From assembly GCF_029633865.1 (NCBI RefSeq), contig NC_079212.1, forward strand, positions 150,165,599-150,229,598: DNA of 64,000 nucleotides. The letters are read 5' to 3'. The position numbers and the translations under genes are program-made. A model generated the notes under the pieces. The model was not told the origin of the DNA. It saw only the letters and a list, made by a program, of their open reading frames with translations, and did not search any database. Of this stretch, positions 12,360 through 23,900 are shown piece by piece; the first letter of the stretch is position 1; each line of letters opens with the position of its first letter. The DNA comes from Lampris incognitus. Lineage: Eukaryota > Chordata > Actinopteri > Lampriformes > Lampridae.

Positions 12360-12545
12360 TCATCAGCAGCCAGTCAGACTAGCTTGGTCTAGTCAGACTA
12401 GCTTGGTCTAGTCAGAAAGGCCCGAACTGAGGAAGCCTCTTGGATGAGAGGCGACACGTCTTCCCGGATATATACCAAGTCCAGTTGCACTTGATTCACC
12501 TCCTTTGGAGAACCATGACGAGCTGGATGAATGAGAACATTCACA
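12360..12545 (+). mobile_element. Penelope-like element 3' tail fragment
   Basis: A short non-coding block with a duplicated 20-bp motif (GTCAGACTAGCTTGGTCTA, 12373-12413), then GGAAGCCTCTTGGATGAGAG and GAGCTGGATGAATGAGAAC. The core resembles the non-coding end of the Penelope-like element at 50060-50130 (read on the minus strand there), so I assign it to that class. The assignment rests on this similarity only. Confidence 0.5.
12427..12460 (+). ncRNA. Candidate degenerate hammerhead-ribozyme-like motif
   Basis: CTGAGGA (12427-12433) fits the CUGANGA core. It is followed by a perfect 6-bp hairpin GCCTCT/AGAGGC (12435-12440 and 12447-12452) and GACAC where an active hammerhead would have GAAAC. 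One extra A separates the core from the stem. Penelope-like elements are known to carry hammerhead motifs. This copy would be inactive if it is one, and cleavage-site stems are not clearly defined. Confidence 0.3.
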
Positions 12546-12875
12546 GACACTAAACAAAGTGATATTGTATCTATATTGATATAGTGTTAAGTGATATCTC
12601 CTCTAGCTTTACCTGGAAATATGCCTCAGCACCATCACATTCTGTCTGGTTAAAAGACATGACGTCATAGCTAACCTTAGAAAAATTAAATGCACTATGA
12701 AGGGATCAAAAAAACGTTTTTACTGCAAATGGCAGCCTTCCTTCTTTCACAAACCAGTCTGCGTTACCCTCACAGCAGAGATCAGATGGTGATGACAGAT
12801 CTGTCCTAAGTCCATAAAACTATGCTGAATGTGTCATTATTCATCTGCACCCTTGCAGCTTTGGCTGGCTCGCTT
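12546..12875. other. No recognisable feature
   Basis: AT-leaning single-copy-looking sequence between a Penelope tail and the 40-bp minisatellite. No open frame, inverted repeat or known element is apparent. Confidence 0.4.
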
Positions 12876-13164
12876 ACTCTTTACATGTACTTTACAAACG
12901 GACGTTGTTTACAGCTGTAACCGGTTATTTTCTTGCCCGGTGCGGGATTCGATATGGGGTGTACTGCGCCACAAGGCGACATCACTAACCGCTCGGCTAA
13001 AGGATCAGATCCGTTAACTAGGGGCTAACGTGTCTTATTAGTAGTTTACACTGCTCTCTTGTTTACTGCTCTTTACAAGTACTTTACAAATGGACGTTGT
13101 TTACTGCTCTTGTTTACGGCTCTTTACATACGGACGTTGTTTACTGCTCTTGTTTACTGCTCTT
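12876..13164. repeat. Left edge of the 40-bp minisatellite, split by a SINE
   Basis: TTTACAAACGGACGTTGTTT and TGCTCTTGTTTACTGCTCTT units, the same as those of 17985-25953, appear on both sides of a SINE fragment and end at the gypsy target duplication CTCTT (13160-13164). Confidence 0.85.
12912..13035 (-). mobile_element. tRNA-derived SINE fragment
   Basis: The minus strand shows a tRNA-like head with an A-box-like TTTAGCCGAGCGGTTAGTG and a decayed B-box region ending CGAATCCCGC, followed by the acceptor-like GCACCGGGCAAG. This is a tRNA-derived promoter head without a recognisable body, inserted in the minisatellite. Confidence 0.6.
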
Positions 13165-13355
13165 TGTAGTGATATAATGCCATGTATATCCACTGGAACT
13201 ACACTAGGTGTTATGTACTACCCGGACTGTTATTATGGTTACACCACTACCATGTATGGTTATTACGTCTGCCTACTGAGCCACGATTAAACCTGAGTTC
13301 TATAACCCGGTGTGGTCATTAATCCTCTACCAATACTACCCCAAGTATTACTTCA
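13165..13355 (+). repeat. Gypsy 5' LTR
   Basis: Begins TGTAGTGATATAATGCC and ends TATTACTTCA. It is 191 bp, with TG...CA ends and a start preceded by the CTCTT duplication. A likely primer-binding site beginning TGGTGGCAGCGG follows at once at 13356. Confidence 0.95.
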
Positions 13356-13375
13356 TGGTGGCAGCGGTAAAGTAC
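13356..13375 (+). promoter_or_regulatory. Putative primer-binding site
   Basis: TGGTGGCAGCGGTAAAG starts directly after the 5' LTR with the TGG that pairs with a tRNA 3' CCA. The tRNA species is not identified. Confidence 0.55.
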
Positions 13376-13500
13376 TCTCTATGAAGAATGAAGATAGACT
13401 GATAAAATTGTCCGTGGATAATTTCTGTCATCATTCAAGCAAGAGTGCGCCGGAGCTGAGCTAGCCGCAAAGCTAACTAGCTAGCTAGTAACAGGAGGTC

Positions 13501-14400
13501 ATGGCATCACATCTACCGACGATGAATTGGTCAGACCCGGACCTGGGTGAGGCAATTTCACTGTAGAAACAGAAAATGACTCTGTATTTAGAAGATGAGG
13601 AAATAAATGGCGCAGCTAAACAAGCTAGGAAAATATGTCGTGGAATCGGAGATGAAGGATTAAAAAGACTGAACGCCAGTGGTCTCACTGATGATGAAAA
13701 GAAAAAGCCTGCGAAACTATGGGACTTCTTTGAAAAACAGCTAAAGTTGAACGTTAATTTCAGAATCCATAGACTGCAACTGATGCAACAGACAGAAACC
13801 AGATGAGAATGTTGATGATTTTGTGACCAGAGCCAGAACACTAGCACAGAAATGTCAGTTTTCAGACGAAGAGCTTTACGAGCATATGATTGAGCTTATT
13901 ATTGCGAGCACTCCCCATGATGCCCTGAGGAATGATCTATACAGCAAACCAAAAGGATATTCCTTAGCAGAGGTTCTGGCCGAGGGACGAAAATATGAAG
14001 CCCTGACAGCAGGCAATGAACAGTTAGACAAACTTAGCCTGTCACACAATGAGAGAATTCACACTGTGGACAGGGACCGCATATGTCGTAACTGTGGGAG
14101 AAGCCACAAACCACGTCGATGTCCTGCATATGATGATGAATGCAATGCGTGTGGTGCAAAAGGTCACTGGGAGCGGTGCTGCAGGAAGGCCAAACGAGAG
14201 TGCCAGGAACACTCCAGCCAGAGCAGGAGCGGGGGAAGTAAGTCCCACACACCACAAGACAAACAGCACAAGCGCAAAACCTATATGGACAAAAAGCAAC
14301 AGAGCAGGACTCGCATACATGCTGTAGAGAGTAGCAGTGAAACAGACAGTGAGAACGAAAGTACTTACCAGAAACAGTTCCACTCCATAACTATGCATAG
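13501..14400 (+). pseudogene. Gypsy gag with two zinc knuckles, broken
   Basis: ATG at 13501 opens MASHLPTMNWSDPDLGEA. A TAG at 13563 interrupts after 20 codons, where a Trp codon would be expected. The frame then runs to 13806 and shifts near 13783 into the long frame 13823-15361. The C-terminal part has two CCHC-type knuckles, CRNCGRSHKPRRC and CNACGAKGHWERCC (about 14085-14180), which bind retroelement RNA. The region up to about 14400 is charged and low in complexity. Confidence 0.85.
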
Positions 14401-15361
14401 CATAGACAGCAAGCCGGCCAGAGAGGAGGCGTACACAGTCCTGAAGGTGACACCACCTGACCTACCTGGTCGTGGATACACACTACGTCTGAAGATAGAC
14501 ACAGGTGCGTCAGGCAACACACTCCCATTACGTACCTTCAAGCAGATGTACGGTGAAAATGCATGCACCCAGAAACGACTGAAAAAAACCAACAGGAGGC
14601 TATCTGCATACAGTGGTCACGCCATCCCCTGCCTAGGCACCATTGACATTCCATGCCAGTACAAAGAATCCAAATGGATCAATGCAAAGTTCTACATTGT
14701 AGACGTACCAGGGCGAGCCATAGTTGGGCTGCCAACATGTGAACTGTTAAACCTAGTGACTGTCAATGTAGATGCAGTGACTGAGAAAGGACATGCAAAC
14801 CAGAAAAAAGTCAACACAAGACAGACAAAACCCAAAATGACCATATCTAACAGTGCAGACCTAAAGAGAGCATACCCAGACCAGTTTGACAAAATTGGCA
14901 ACTTCAGTGGAAAGGCCAAGCTCTTCTTGAAAAAGGATGCTGAACCATTCATAGACCCACCACGTAAGTGCAGCATTCACATCAAAGACAAACTGAAAGA
15001 TGAACTGAATAACCTAGTCGAACAAGATGTGTTAAGAAAAGTAGAACAGCACACAGACTGGTGCTCGAGTCTGGCATACAGCACAAAGAAAGACGGTTCC
15101 CTTCGCATATGCTTAGACCCCCAAAAGCTTAATGCTAGCCTTAGGAGATGCCCACACAAGATTCCTACTGTGGAGGAACTGAACCCCAAATTTGCAAATG
15201 CAAAAATATTTAGCAAACTTGATGCAAAAGCTGGATATTGGTCAATACACCTAGAGGAAGAGTCACAACTGCTAACCACATTCCGAACTCCATTTGGTAG
15301 ATACTGCTGGAAACGTTTGCCATTTGGTCTCAGTGTCTCTCAAGATCTCTTCCAGGCATGA
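14401..15361 (+). pseudogene. Gypsy protease and reverse transcriptase N-terminal half
   Basis: The protease is shown by LKIDTGASGNTLP (DTGA aspartyl active site, about 14490-14530). The reverse transcriptase follows with AYSTKKDGSLRICLDPQKLN, IFSKLDAKAGYWSI and FGRYCWKRLPFGLS. The frame ends at a TGA at 15359, and the protein continues one frame over at 15358, indicating a small indel at about 15350. Confidence 0.9.
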
Positions 15362-16197
15362 TGGACCAAATCCTGGAGGGGCTCGACGGTGTCGTCAGCA
15401 TAGCCGATGATATCGCAGTCTACGGAGCAAGCGAAGAGGAGCATGACAGGAACCTGACCAACCTGATGGAGAGAGCAGCCAAGACAGGTATTGTGTTCAA
15501 CAGTGACAAGTGCACAATCAAACAGACAAGCATCTCATCCTTTGGCAACCTGTACACAGACAAAGGTATCAAACCTGACCCAGCCAAAATCAGGGACATC
15601 CAGAAAATGCTGACACCCCAGAACAGAGATGAACTGAGCAGATTCTTGGGGATGCTGACCTACCTGTCACCCTACATCCCAAAGTTCGCAGACAAAGCAC
15701 ACACACTGAGGGTGCTGCTGAAAAGTGACGTGCCTTGGACATGGGACACTGACCACCAAAAGAGCTTTGAGGACCTGAAATCAGTTATCAACGAACATGA
15801 CTGCCTGAAGTACTATGATCCAAGCACACCTCTGACACTTGAGGTCGATGCATCACAGAAAGGACTGGGCGTGGCATTAGTGCAGAACAAAAGACCCATA
15901 ACTTTTGGCTCAAAGACACTGGACGACTGCCAATCCAGGTACAGCAACATAGAGCGAGAAATGCTGGCCATAGTCTATGGAATGCAGCGATACCATACCT
16001 ACCTGTATGGGAAGTCATTCAATTGTAGTTACAGACCACAAACCCCTCGTTACCATATGCACAAAGCCACTGCATGCCGCCCCGCCACGGGTTCAGCGAA
16101 TGCTAATAAAAACACAAGGATACAACTACGAGGTCACGTATCGACCAGGAAACCAGATGGTCCTGGCAGACACACTCAGCCGACTACCCAACCCTGA
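15358..16197 (+). pseudogene. Gypsy reverse transcriptase C-terminal half and RNase H
   Basis: Contains the catalytic block SIADDIAVYG (ADD form of the YxDD motif), the thumb region with FLGMLTYLSPYIPKFAD, and RNase H with LTLEVDASQKGLGVAL and SRYSNIEREMLAIVYG. A second frameshift near 16015-16020 moves the remaining RNase H end into the frame that runs to 16597. Confidence 0.9.
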
Positions 16198-17552
16198 GAA
16201 CAACAGCAACATCGAGCTGGACGAGCGCATTGATGGAATAGAGGCAGAAGTCGAGGATCCAGAGATGCTCACTGTTGCAATGATAAACTTCTCTCCCGAG
16301 AAACAGGACGCACTCCGCACGGAAACCACCAGCGACCCCAGACTCAATGCACTGAAAGAGCTGATCCACCAGGGATGGCCAGACAACATCAAAGCTCTAC
16401 CAAGACAACTACGTGAGTACTGGTCATTCAGAGATGAGCTCGCAGTTGAAGCAGGAGTCATATTCAAAGGCAGACAGGTGCTCATCCCAGACTCCATGAC
16501 TGATTCTATACTCCAACAGCTGCATGTAGGACACCAGGGCATCAAAGACATGGCGACTGGCAAGAGAAAGTGTCTACTGGATCAGAATGAACGATGACAT
16601 CGAAAGAGTCTGCAGGTCATGTAGCGTATGTGTGGAACATCAGGATGCAAATCCAAAGCAACCTCTCAACACACCGTCAAAACCATGGCAATCCCTAGCT
16701 TCTGATCTATTCGAGATCGATGGACATCAGTATTTACTGATTGTGGACAGATATTCTAAGTTCCCTCTAGTGGATGAAATGCCCATGCCTGTGTCCAGTC
16801 GGGCAGTTGCACAAAAAATGGAAATGTACATGTCTCTTTTTGGAAGGCCTGACGAGATACTTACAGATAATGGACCCCAGTACACAGGGCACACGTTCCA
16901 GAAATTCACAGCTGACTGGGGAATCAGGCACGTGACAAGCTCACCCCACTATCCAAAAAGCAATGGATTCATTGAGAGGCATGTGCGACACATCAAATCC
17001 ATTGTGAAGAAAACCACGAGACAAGGAGGTAACATACAAGTGGCCTTAATACAGGTCAGAGCAACAGCCATCGACAGTAAACTACCATCACCAGCAGAAC
17101 TGATCTTCGGAAGGCCGGTCACCACCCTGCTGCCGAGTCGAGGGGACCCAGGCAAGGAGGAAAACCGACTCCGCCTGGAGCAGAGAACAGCAAACCTGAA
17201 GGAACATCATGACCGCGGCAGAGAACTACCTCCACCCGGTCCCGGACAGCACGTATCTGTCCTAAACAAGGAAAAAGGGACTTGGTATCCAGCCACCGTC
17301 GTACAAAAGTGCGATGAGCCAAGGAGCTACATTGTGCAAACATCAAATGGGAAGAAACTCAGACGTGGCAGGAGCCACCTGCGGGAAATTCACCACCCCC
17401 ATGCACTGAGGAGCGCAAGAACCCGCTTCACAGAACCTCAACGGGACACTCATGCAGCTGGAACTTCTTCCAGCCAAACCTGTGAAACACACAAGACAGT
17501 ACGCACAAGATATGGAAGAGCTGTTTCCAAACCAGCTCACTACAAGGACTGA
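16020..17552 (+). pseudogene. Gypsy integrase region
   Basis: The frame to 16597 ends RNase H (TDHKPL, ADTLSRLPNP) and begins the integrase zinc domain (HVGHQGI). A frameshift near 16560 leads into 16587-17552. This last frame holds CRSCSVC, SDLFEIDG (first Asp), ILTDNGPQY (second Asp), SNGFIERHVRHIK (Glu) and a basic C-terminal domain ending KPAHYKD. The catalytic triad is intact in this last frame. There is no chromodomain. Confidence 0.9.
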
Positions 17553-17781
17553 GTAGAGACAATCGCACACAAAAGGAGGGCTCTGAATATGTTTATTGTT
17601 TTTTGAGATGGACAATTCTGAGTGTGTTGTCTAAAAAAAAAGAAAAAAAAAAGAGAAGGCAACCTCTGTGTAATGACTGTATAATGCTGATCAATGATTG
17701 TACCACATTGGAATTGTGTGATATGTTGGTTTATATAACCGAATGTTCTGGAGTATTTTGATACTGTAAAAATTGAAAACT

Positions 17782-17793
17782 AAACAGGGGGGA
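17782..17793 (+). promoter_or_regulatory. Polypurine tract of the gypsy element
   Basis: AAACAGGGGGGA lies directly before the 3' LTR, the position expected for plus-strand DNA priming. Confidence 0.8.
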
Positions 17794-17984
17794 TGTAGTG
17801 ATATAATGCCATGTATATCCACTGGAACTACACTAGGTGTTATGTACTATCCGGACTGTTATTATGGTTACACCACTACCATGTATGGTTATTATGTCTG
17901 CCTACTGAGCCACGATTAAACCTGAGTTCTATAACCCGGTGTGGTCATTAATCCTCTACCAATACTACCCCAAGTATTACTTCA
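17794..17984 (+). repeat. Gypsy 3' LTR
   Basis: 191 bp, identical to the 5' LTR except for two C-to-T differences (TACTATCC for TACTACCC; TATTATG for TATTACG). Followed by the duplication CTCTT. Confidence 0.96.
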
Positions 17985-20900
17985 CTCTTTACATGTACTT
18001 TACAAACGGACGTTGTTTACTGCTCTTGTTTATGGCTCTTTACATGTACTTTACAAATGGACGTTGTTTACGGCTCTTTACATACGGACGTTGTTTACTG
18101 CTCTTGTTTACTGCTCTTTACATACGGACGTTGTTTACTGCTCTTGTTTACTGCTCTTTACATGTACTTTACAAATAGACGTTGTTTACGGCTCTTTACA
18201 TACGGACGTTGTTTACTGCTCTTGTTTATGGCTCTTTACATACGGACGTTGTTTACTGCTCTTGTTTACTGCTCTTTACATACGGACGTTGTTTACTGCT
18301 CTTGTTTACTGCTCTTTACATGTACTTTACATACGGACGTTGTTTACTGCTCTTGTTTACTGCTCTTTACATGTACTTTGCATACGGACGTTGTTTACTG
18401 CTCTTGTTTATGGCTCTTTACATGTACTTCACAAATGGACGTTGTTTACTGCTCTTTACATACGGACGTTGTTTACTGCTCTTGTTTATGGCTCTTTACA
18501 AACGGACATTGTTTACTGCTCTTGTTTACTGCTCTTTACAAACGGACATTGTTTACTGCTCTTGTTTACTGCTCTTTACATACGGACGTTGTTTACTGCT
18601 CTTGTTTACTGCTCTTTACGAACGGACATTGTTTACTGCTCTTGTTTACAGCTCTTTACAAACGGACATTGTTTACTGCTCTTGTTTACTGCTCTTTACA
18701 TACGGACGTTGTTTACTGCTCTTGTTTACGGCTCTTTACATACGGACGTTGTTTACTGCTCTTGTTTATGGCTCTTTACATACGGACATTGTTTACTGCC
18801 CTTGTTTATGGCTCTTTAAATACGGACGTTGTTTACTGCTCTTGTTTATGGCTCTTTACATACGGACGTTGTTTACTGCTCTTGTTTACTGCTCTTTACA
18901 AACGGACGTTGTTTACTGCTCTTGTTTACGGCTCTTTACATACGGATGTTGTTTACTGCTCTTGTTTATGGCTCTTTACATACGGATGTTGTTTACTGCT
19001 CTTGTTTATGGCTCTTTACATACGGACGTTGTTTACTGCTCTTGTTTATGGCTCTTTACATACGGACGTTGTTTACTGCTCTTGTTTATGGCTCTTTACA
19101 AACGGACATTGTTTACTGCTCTTGTTTATGGCTCTTTACATACGGATGTTGTTTACTGCTCTTGTTTATGGCTCTTTACATACGGATGTTGTTTACTGCT
19201 CTTGTTTATGGCTCTTTACATACGGACGTTGTTTACAGCTCTTGTTTATGGCTCTTTACAGACGGACGTTGTTTACTGCTCTTGTTTACGGCTCTTTACA
19301 AACGGACATTGTTTACTGCTCTTGTTTATGGCTCTTTACATACGGACATTGTTTACTGCTCTTGTTTATGGCTCTTTACAAACGGACGTTGTTTACTGCT
19401 CTTGTTTATGGCTCTTTACATACGGACGTTGTTTACTGCTCTTGTTTACTGCTCTTTACATACGGACGTTGTTTACTGCTCTTGTTTACTGCTCTTTACA
19501 AACGGACATTGTTTACTGCTCTTGTTTATGGCTCTATACATACGGATGTTGTTTACTGCTCTTGTTTATGGCTCTTTACATACGGACATTGTTTACTGCT
19601 CTTGTTTATGGCTCTTTACATACGGACGTTGTTTACTGCTCTTGTTTACGGCTCTTTACATACGGATGTTGTTTACTGCTCTTGTTTACTGCTCTTTACA
19701 AACGGACATTGTTTACTGCTCTTGTTTATGGCTCTTTACATACGGATGTTGTTTACTGCTCTTGTTTATGGCTCTTTACATACGGACGTTGTTTACTGCT
19801 CTTGATTACGGCTCTTTACATACGGACGTTGTTTACTGCTCTTGTTTATGGCTCTTTACAAACGGACATTGTTTACTGCTCTTGTTTATGGCTCTTTACA
19901 TACGGATGTTGTTTACTGCTCTTGTTTATGGCTCTTTACATACGGATGTTGTTTACTGCTCTTGTTTACGGCTCTTTACAAACGGACATTGTTTACTGCT
20001 CTTGTTTATGGCTCTTTACATACGGACATTGTTTACTGCTCTTGTTTATGGCTCTTTACAAACGGACGTTGTTTACTGCTCTTGTTTATGGCTCTTTACA
20101 TACGGACGTTGTTTACTGCTCTTGTTTACTGCTCTTTACAAACGGACGTTGTTTACTGCTCTTGTTTACGGCTCTTTACATACGGACGTTGTTTACTGCT
20201 CTTGTTTACGGCTCTTTACATACGGACATTGTTTACTGCCCTTGTTTATGGCTCTTTACATACGGACGTTGTTTACTGCTCTTGATTACGGCTCTTTACA
20301 TACGGACGTTGTTTACTGCTCTTGTTTATGGCTCTTTACAAACGGACGTTGTTTACTGCTCTTGTTTACTGCTCTTTACAAACGGACGTTGTTTACTGCT
20401 CTTGTTTATGGCTCTTTACATACGGACGTTGTTTACTGCTCTTGTTTACTGCTCTTTACAAACGGACGTTGTTTACTGCTCTTGTTTACGGCTCTTTACA
20501 TACGGACGTTGTTTACTGCTCTTGTTTACGGCTCTTTACATACGGACATTGTTTACTGCCCTTGTTTATGGCTCTTTACATACGGACGTTGTTTACTGCT
20601 CTTGATTACGGCTCTTTACATACGGACGTTGTTTACTGCTCTTGTTTATGGCTCTTTACAAACGGACGTTGTTTACTGCTCTTGTTTATGGCTCTTTACA
20701 AACGGACGTTGTTTACTGCTCTTGTTTATGGCTCTTTACATACGGACGTTGTTTACTGCTCTTGTTTATGGCTCTTTACAAACGGACATTGTTTACTGCT
20801 CTTGTTTATGGCTCTTTACATACGGACGTTGTTTACTGCTCTTGTTTATGGCTCTTTACATACGGACGTTGTTTACTGCTCTTGTTTACTGCTCTTTACA

Positions 20901-23900
20901 TACGGACATTGTTTACTGCTCTTGTTTATGGCTCTTTACAAACAGACATTGTTTACTGCTCTTGTTTACGGCTCTTTACATACGGACGTTGTTTACTGCT
21001 CTTGTTTATGGCTCTTTACATACGGACATTGTTTACTGCTCTTGTTTATGGCTCTTTACATACGGACGTTGTTTACTGCTCTCGTTTATGGCTCTTTACA
21101 TGTACTTTACATACGGACGTTGTTTACTGCTCTTGTTTATGGCTCTTTACATACGGACGTTGTTTACTGCTCTTGTTTACGGCTCTTTACAAACGGACGT
21201 TGTTTACTGCTCTTGTTTACTGCTCTTTATATACGGACGTTGTTTACTGCTCTTGTTTACGGCTCTTTACAAACGGACATTGTTTACTGCTCTTGTTTAT
21301 GGCTCTTTACATACGGACGTTGTTTACTGCTCTCGTTTATGGCTCTTTACATGTACTTTACATACGGACGTTGTTTACTGCTCTTGTTTACGGCTCTTTA
21401 CATACGGACGTTGTTTACTGCTCTTTTTTATGGCTCTTTACATGTACTTTACATACGGACGTTGTTTACTGCTCTTGTTTACGGCTCTTTACATACGGAC
21501 GTTGTTTACTGCTCTTGTTTACTGCTCTTTACATACGGACGTTGTTTACTGCTCTTTACAAACGGACATTGTTTACTGCTCTTGTTTACTGCTCTTTACA
21601 TACGGACGTTGTTTACTGCTCTTGTTTACTGCTCTTTACAAACGGACATTGTTTACTGCTCTTGTTTATGGCTCTTTACATGTACTTTACATACGGATGT
21701 TGTTTACTGCTCTTGTTTATGGCTCTTTACATGTACTTTACAAATGGACGTTGTTTACTGCTCTTGTTTACTGCTCTTTACATACGGACGTTGTTTACTG
21801 CTCTTGTTTACTGCTCTTTACATACGGACATTGTTTACTGCTCTTGTTTATGGCTCTTTACAAACAGACATTGTTTACTGCTCTTGTTTACGGCTCTTTA
21901 CATACGGACGTTGTTTACTGCTCTTGTTTATGGCTCTTTACATACGGACATTGTTTACTGCTCTTGTTTATGGCTCTTTACATACGGACGTTGTTTACTG
22001 CTCTCGTTTATGGCTCTTTACATGTACTTTACATACGGACGTTGTTTACTGCTCTTGTTTACTGCTCTTGTTTACGGCTCTTTACATACGGACGTTGTTT
22101 ACTGCTCTTGTTTACGGCTCTTTACAAACGGACGTTGTTTACTGCTCTTGTTTACTGCTCTTTATATACGGACGTTGTTTACTGCTCTTGTTTACGGCTC
22201 TTTACAAACGGACATTGTTTACTGCTCTTGTTTATGGCTCTTTACATACGGACGTTGTTTACTGCTCTCGTTTATGGCTCTTTACATGTACTTTACATAC
22301 GGACGTTGTTTACTGCTCTTGTTTACGGCTCTTTACATACGGACGTTGTTTACTGCTCTTTTTTATGGCTCTTTACATGTACTTTACATACGGACGTTGT
22401 TTACTGATCTTGTTTACGGCTCTTTACATACGGACGTTGTTTACTGCTCTTGTTTACTGCTCTTTACATACGGACGTTGTTTACTGCTCTTTACAAACGG
22501 ACATTGTTTACTGCTCTTGTTTACTGCTCTTTACATACGGACGTTGTTTACTGCTCTTGTTTACTGCTCTTTACAAACGGACATTGTTTACTGCTCTTGT
22601 TTATGGCTCTTTACATGTACTTTACATACGGATGTTGTTTACTGCTCTTGTTTATGGCTCTTTACATGTACTTTACAAATGGACGTTGTTTACTGCTCTT
22701 GTTTACTGCTCTTTACATACGGACGTTGTTTACTGCTCTTGTTTATGGCTCTTTACATACGGACGTTGTTTACTGCTCTTGTTTACGGCTCTTTACATAC
22801 GGACGTTGTTTACTGCTCTTGTTTACGGCTCTTTACATACGGACGTTGTTTACTGCTCTTGTTTACGGCTCTTAACAAACGGACCTTGTTTACTGCTCTT
22901 GTTTATGGCTCTTTACATACGGACGTTGTTTACTGCTCTTGTTTACGGCTCTTTACATACGGACGTTGTTTACTGCTCTTGTTTACGGCTCTTTACAAAC
23001 GGACGTTGTTTACTGCTCTTGTTTACGGCTCTTTACATACAGACGTTGTTTACTGCTCTTGTTTATGACTCTTTACATGTACTTTACAAATGGACGTTGT
23101 TTACTGCTCTTGTTTACTGCTCTTTACATACGGACGTTGTTTACTGCTCTTGTTTACGGCTCTTTACGAACGGACGTTGTTTACTGCTCTTGTTTACTGC
23201 TCTTTACATACGGACGTTGTTTACTGCTCTTGTTTATGGCTCTTTACAAATGGACGTTGTTTACTGCTCTTGTTTACTGCTCTTTACATACGGACGTTGT
23301 TTACTGCTCTTGTTTATGGCTCTTTACAAACGGACGTTGTTTACTGCTCTTGTTTATGGCTCTTTACATACGGATGTTGTTTACTGCTCGTTTACGGCTC
23401 TTTACAAACGGACGTTGTTTACTGCTCTTGTTTACGGCTCTTTACATACGGATGTTGTTTACTGCTCTTGTTTATGGCTCTTTACATGTACTTTACAAAT
23501 GGACGTTGTTTACTGCTCTTGTTTACTGCTCTTTACATACGGACGTTGTTTACTGCTCTTGTTTACGGCTCTTTACGAACGGACATTGTTTACTGCTCTT
23601 GTTTACTGCTCTTTACATACGGACGTTGTTTACTGCTCTTGTTTACTGCTCTTTACGAACGGACATTGTTTACTGCCCTTGTTTACTGCTCTTTACATAC
23701 GGACGTTGTTTACTGCTCTTCTTTACTGCTCTTTACAAACGGACGTTGTTTACTGCTCTTGTTTACTGCTCTTTACGAACGGTCATTGTTTACTGCTCTT
23801 GTTTATGGCTCTTTACATGTACTTTACAAATGGACGTTGTTTACTGCTCTTTACGAACGGACGTTGTTTACTGCTCTTGTTTACTGCTCTTTACGAACGG

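Larger units (their letters stand above)
13165..17984 (+). mobile_element. Ty3/gypsy LTR retrotransposon, complete but disabled
   Basis: The element is 4820 bp with 191-bp LTRs (13165-13355 and 17794-17984), flanked by the 5-bp duplication CTCTT (13160-13164 and 17985-17989). The order is gag, protease, reverse transcriptase, RNase H, integrase, which is gypsy order. The LTRs differ at two sites (both C/T), yet the coding region has one in-frame stop and at least four frameshifts. It inserted inside the 40-bp minisatellite. Confidence 0.97.

Noticed and set aside
12912-13035. Functional tRNA gene
   Set aside because: The B-box region is decayed and the acceptor stem and anticodon arm do not close; best read as a tRNA-derived SINE head.
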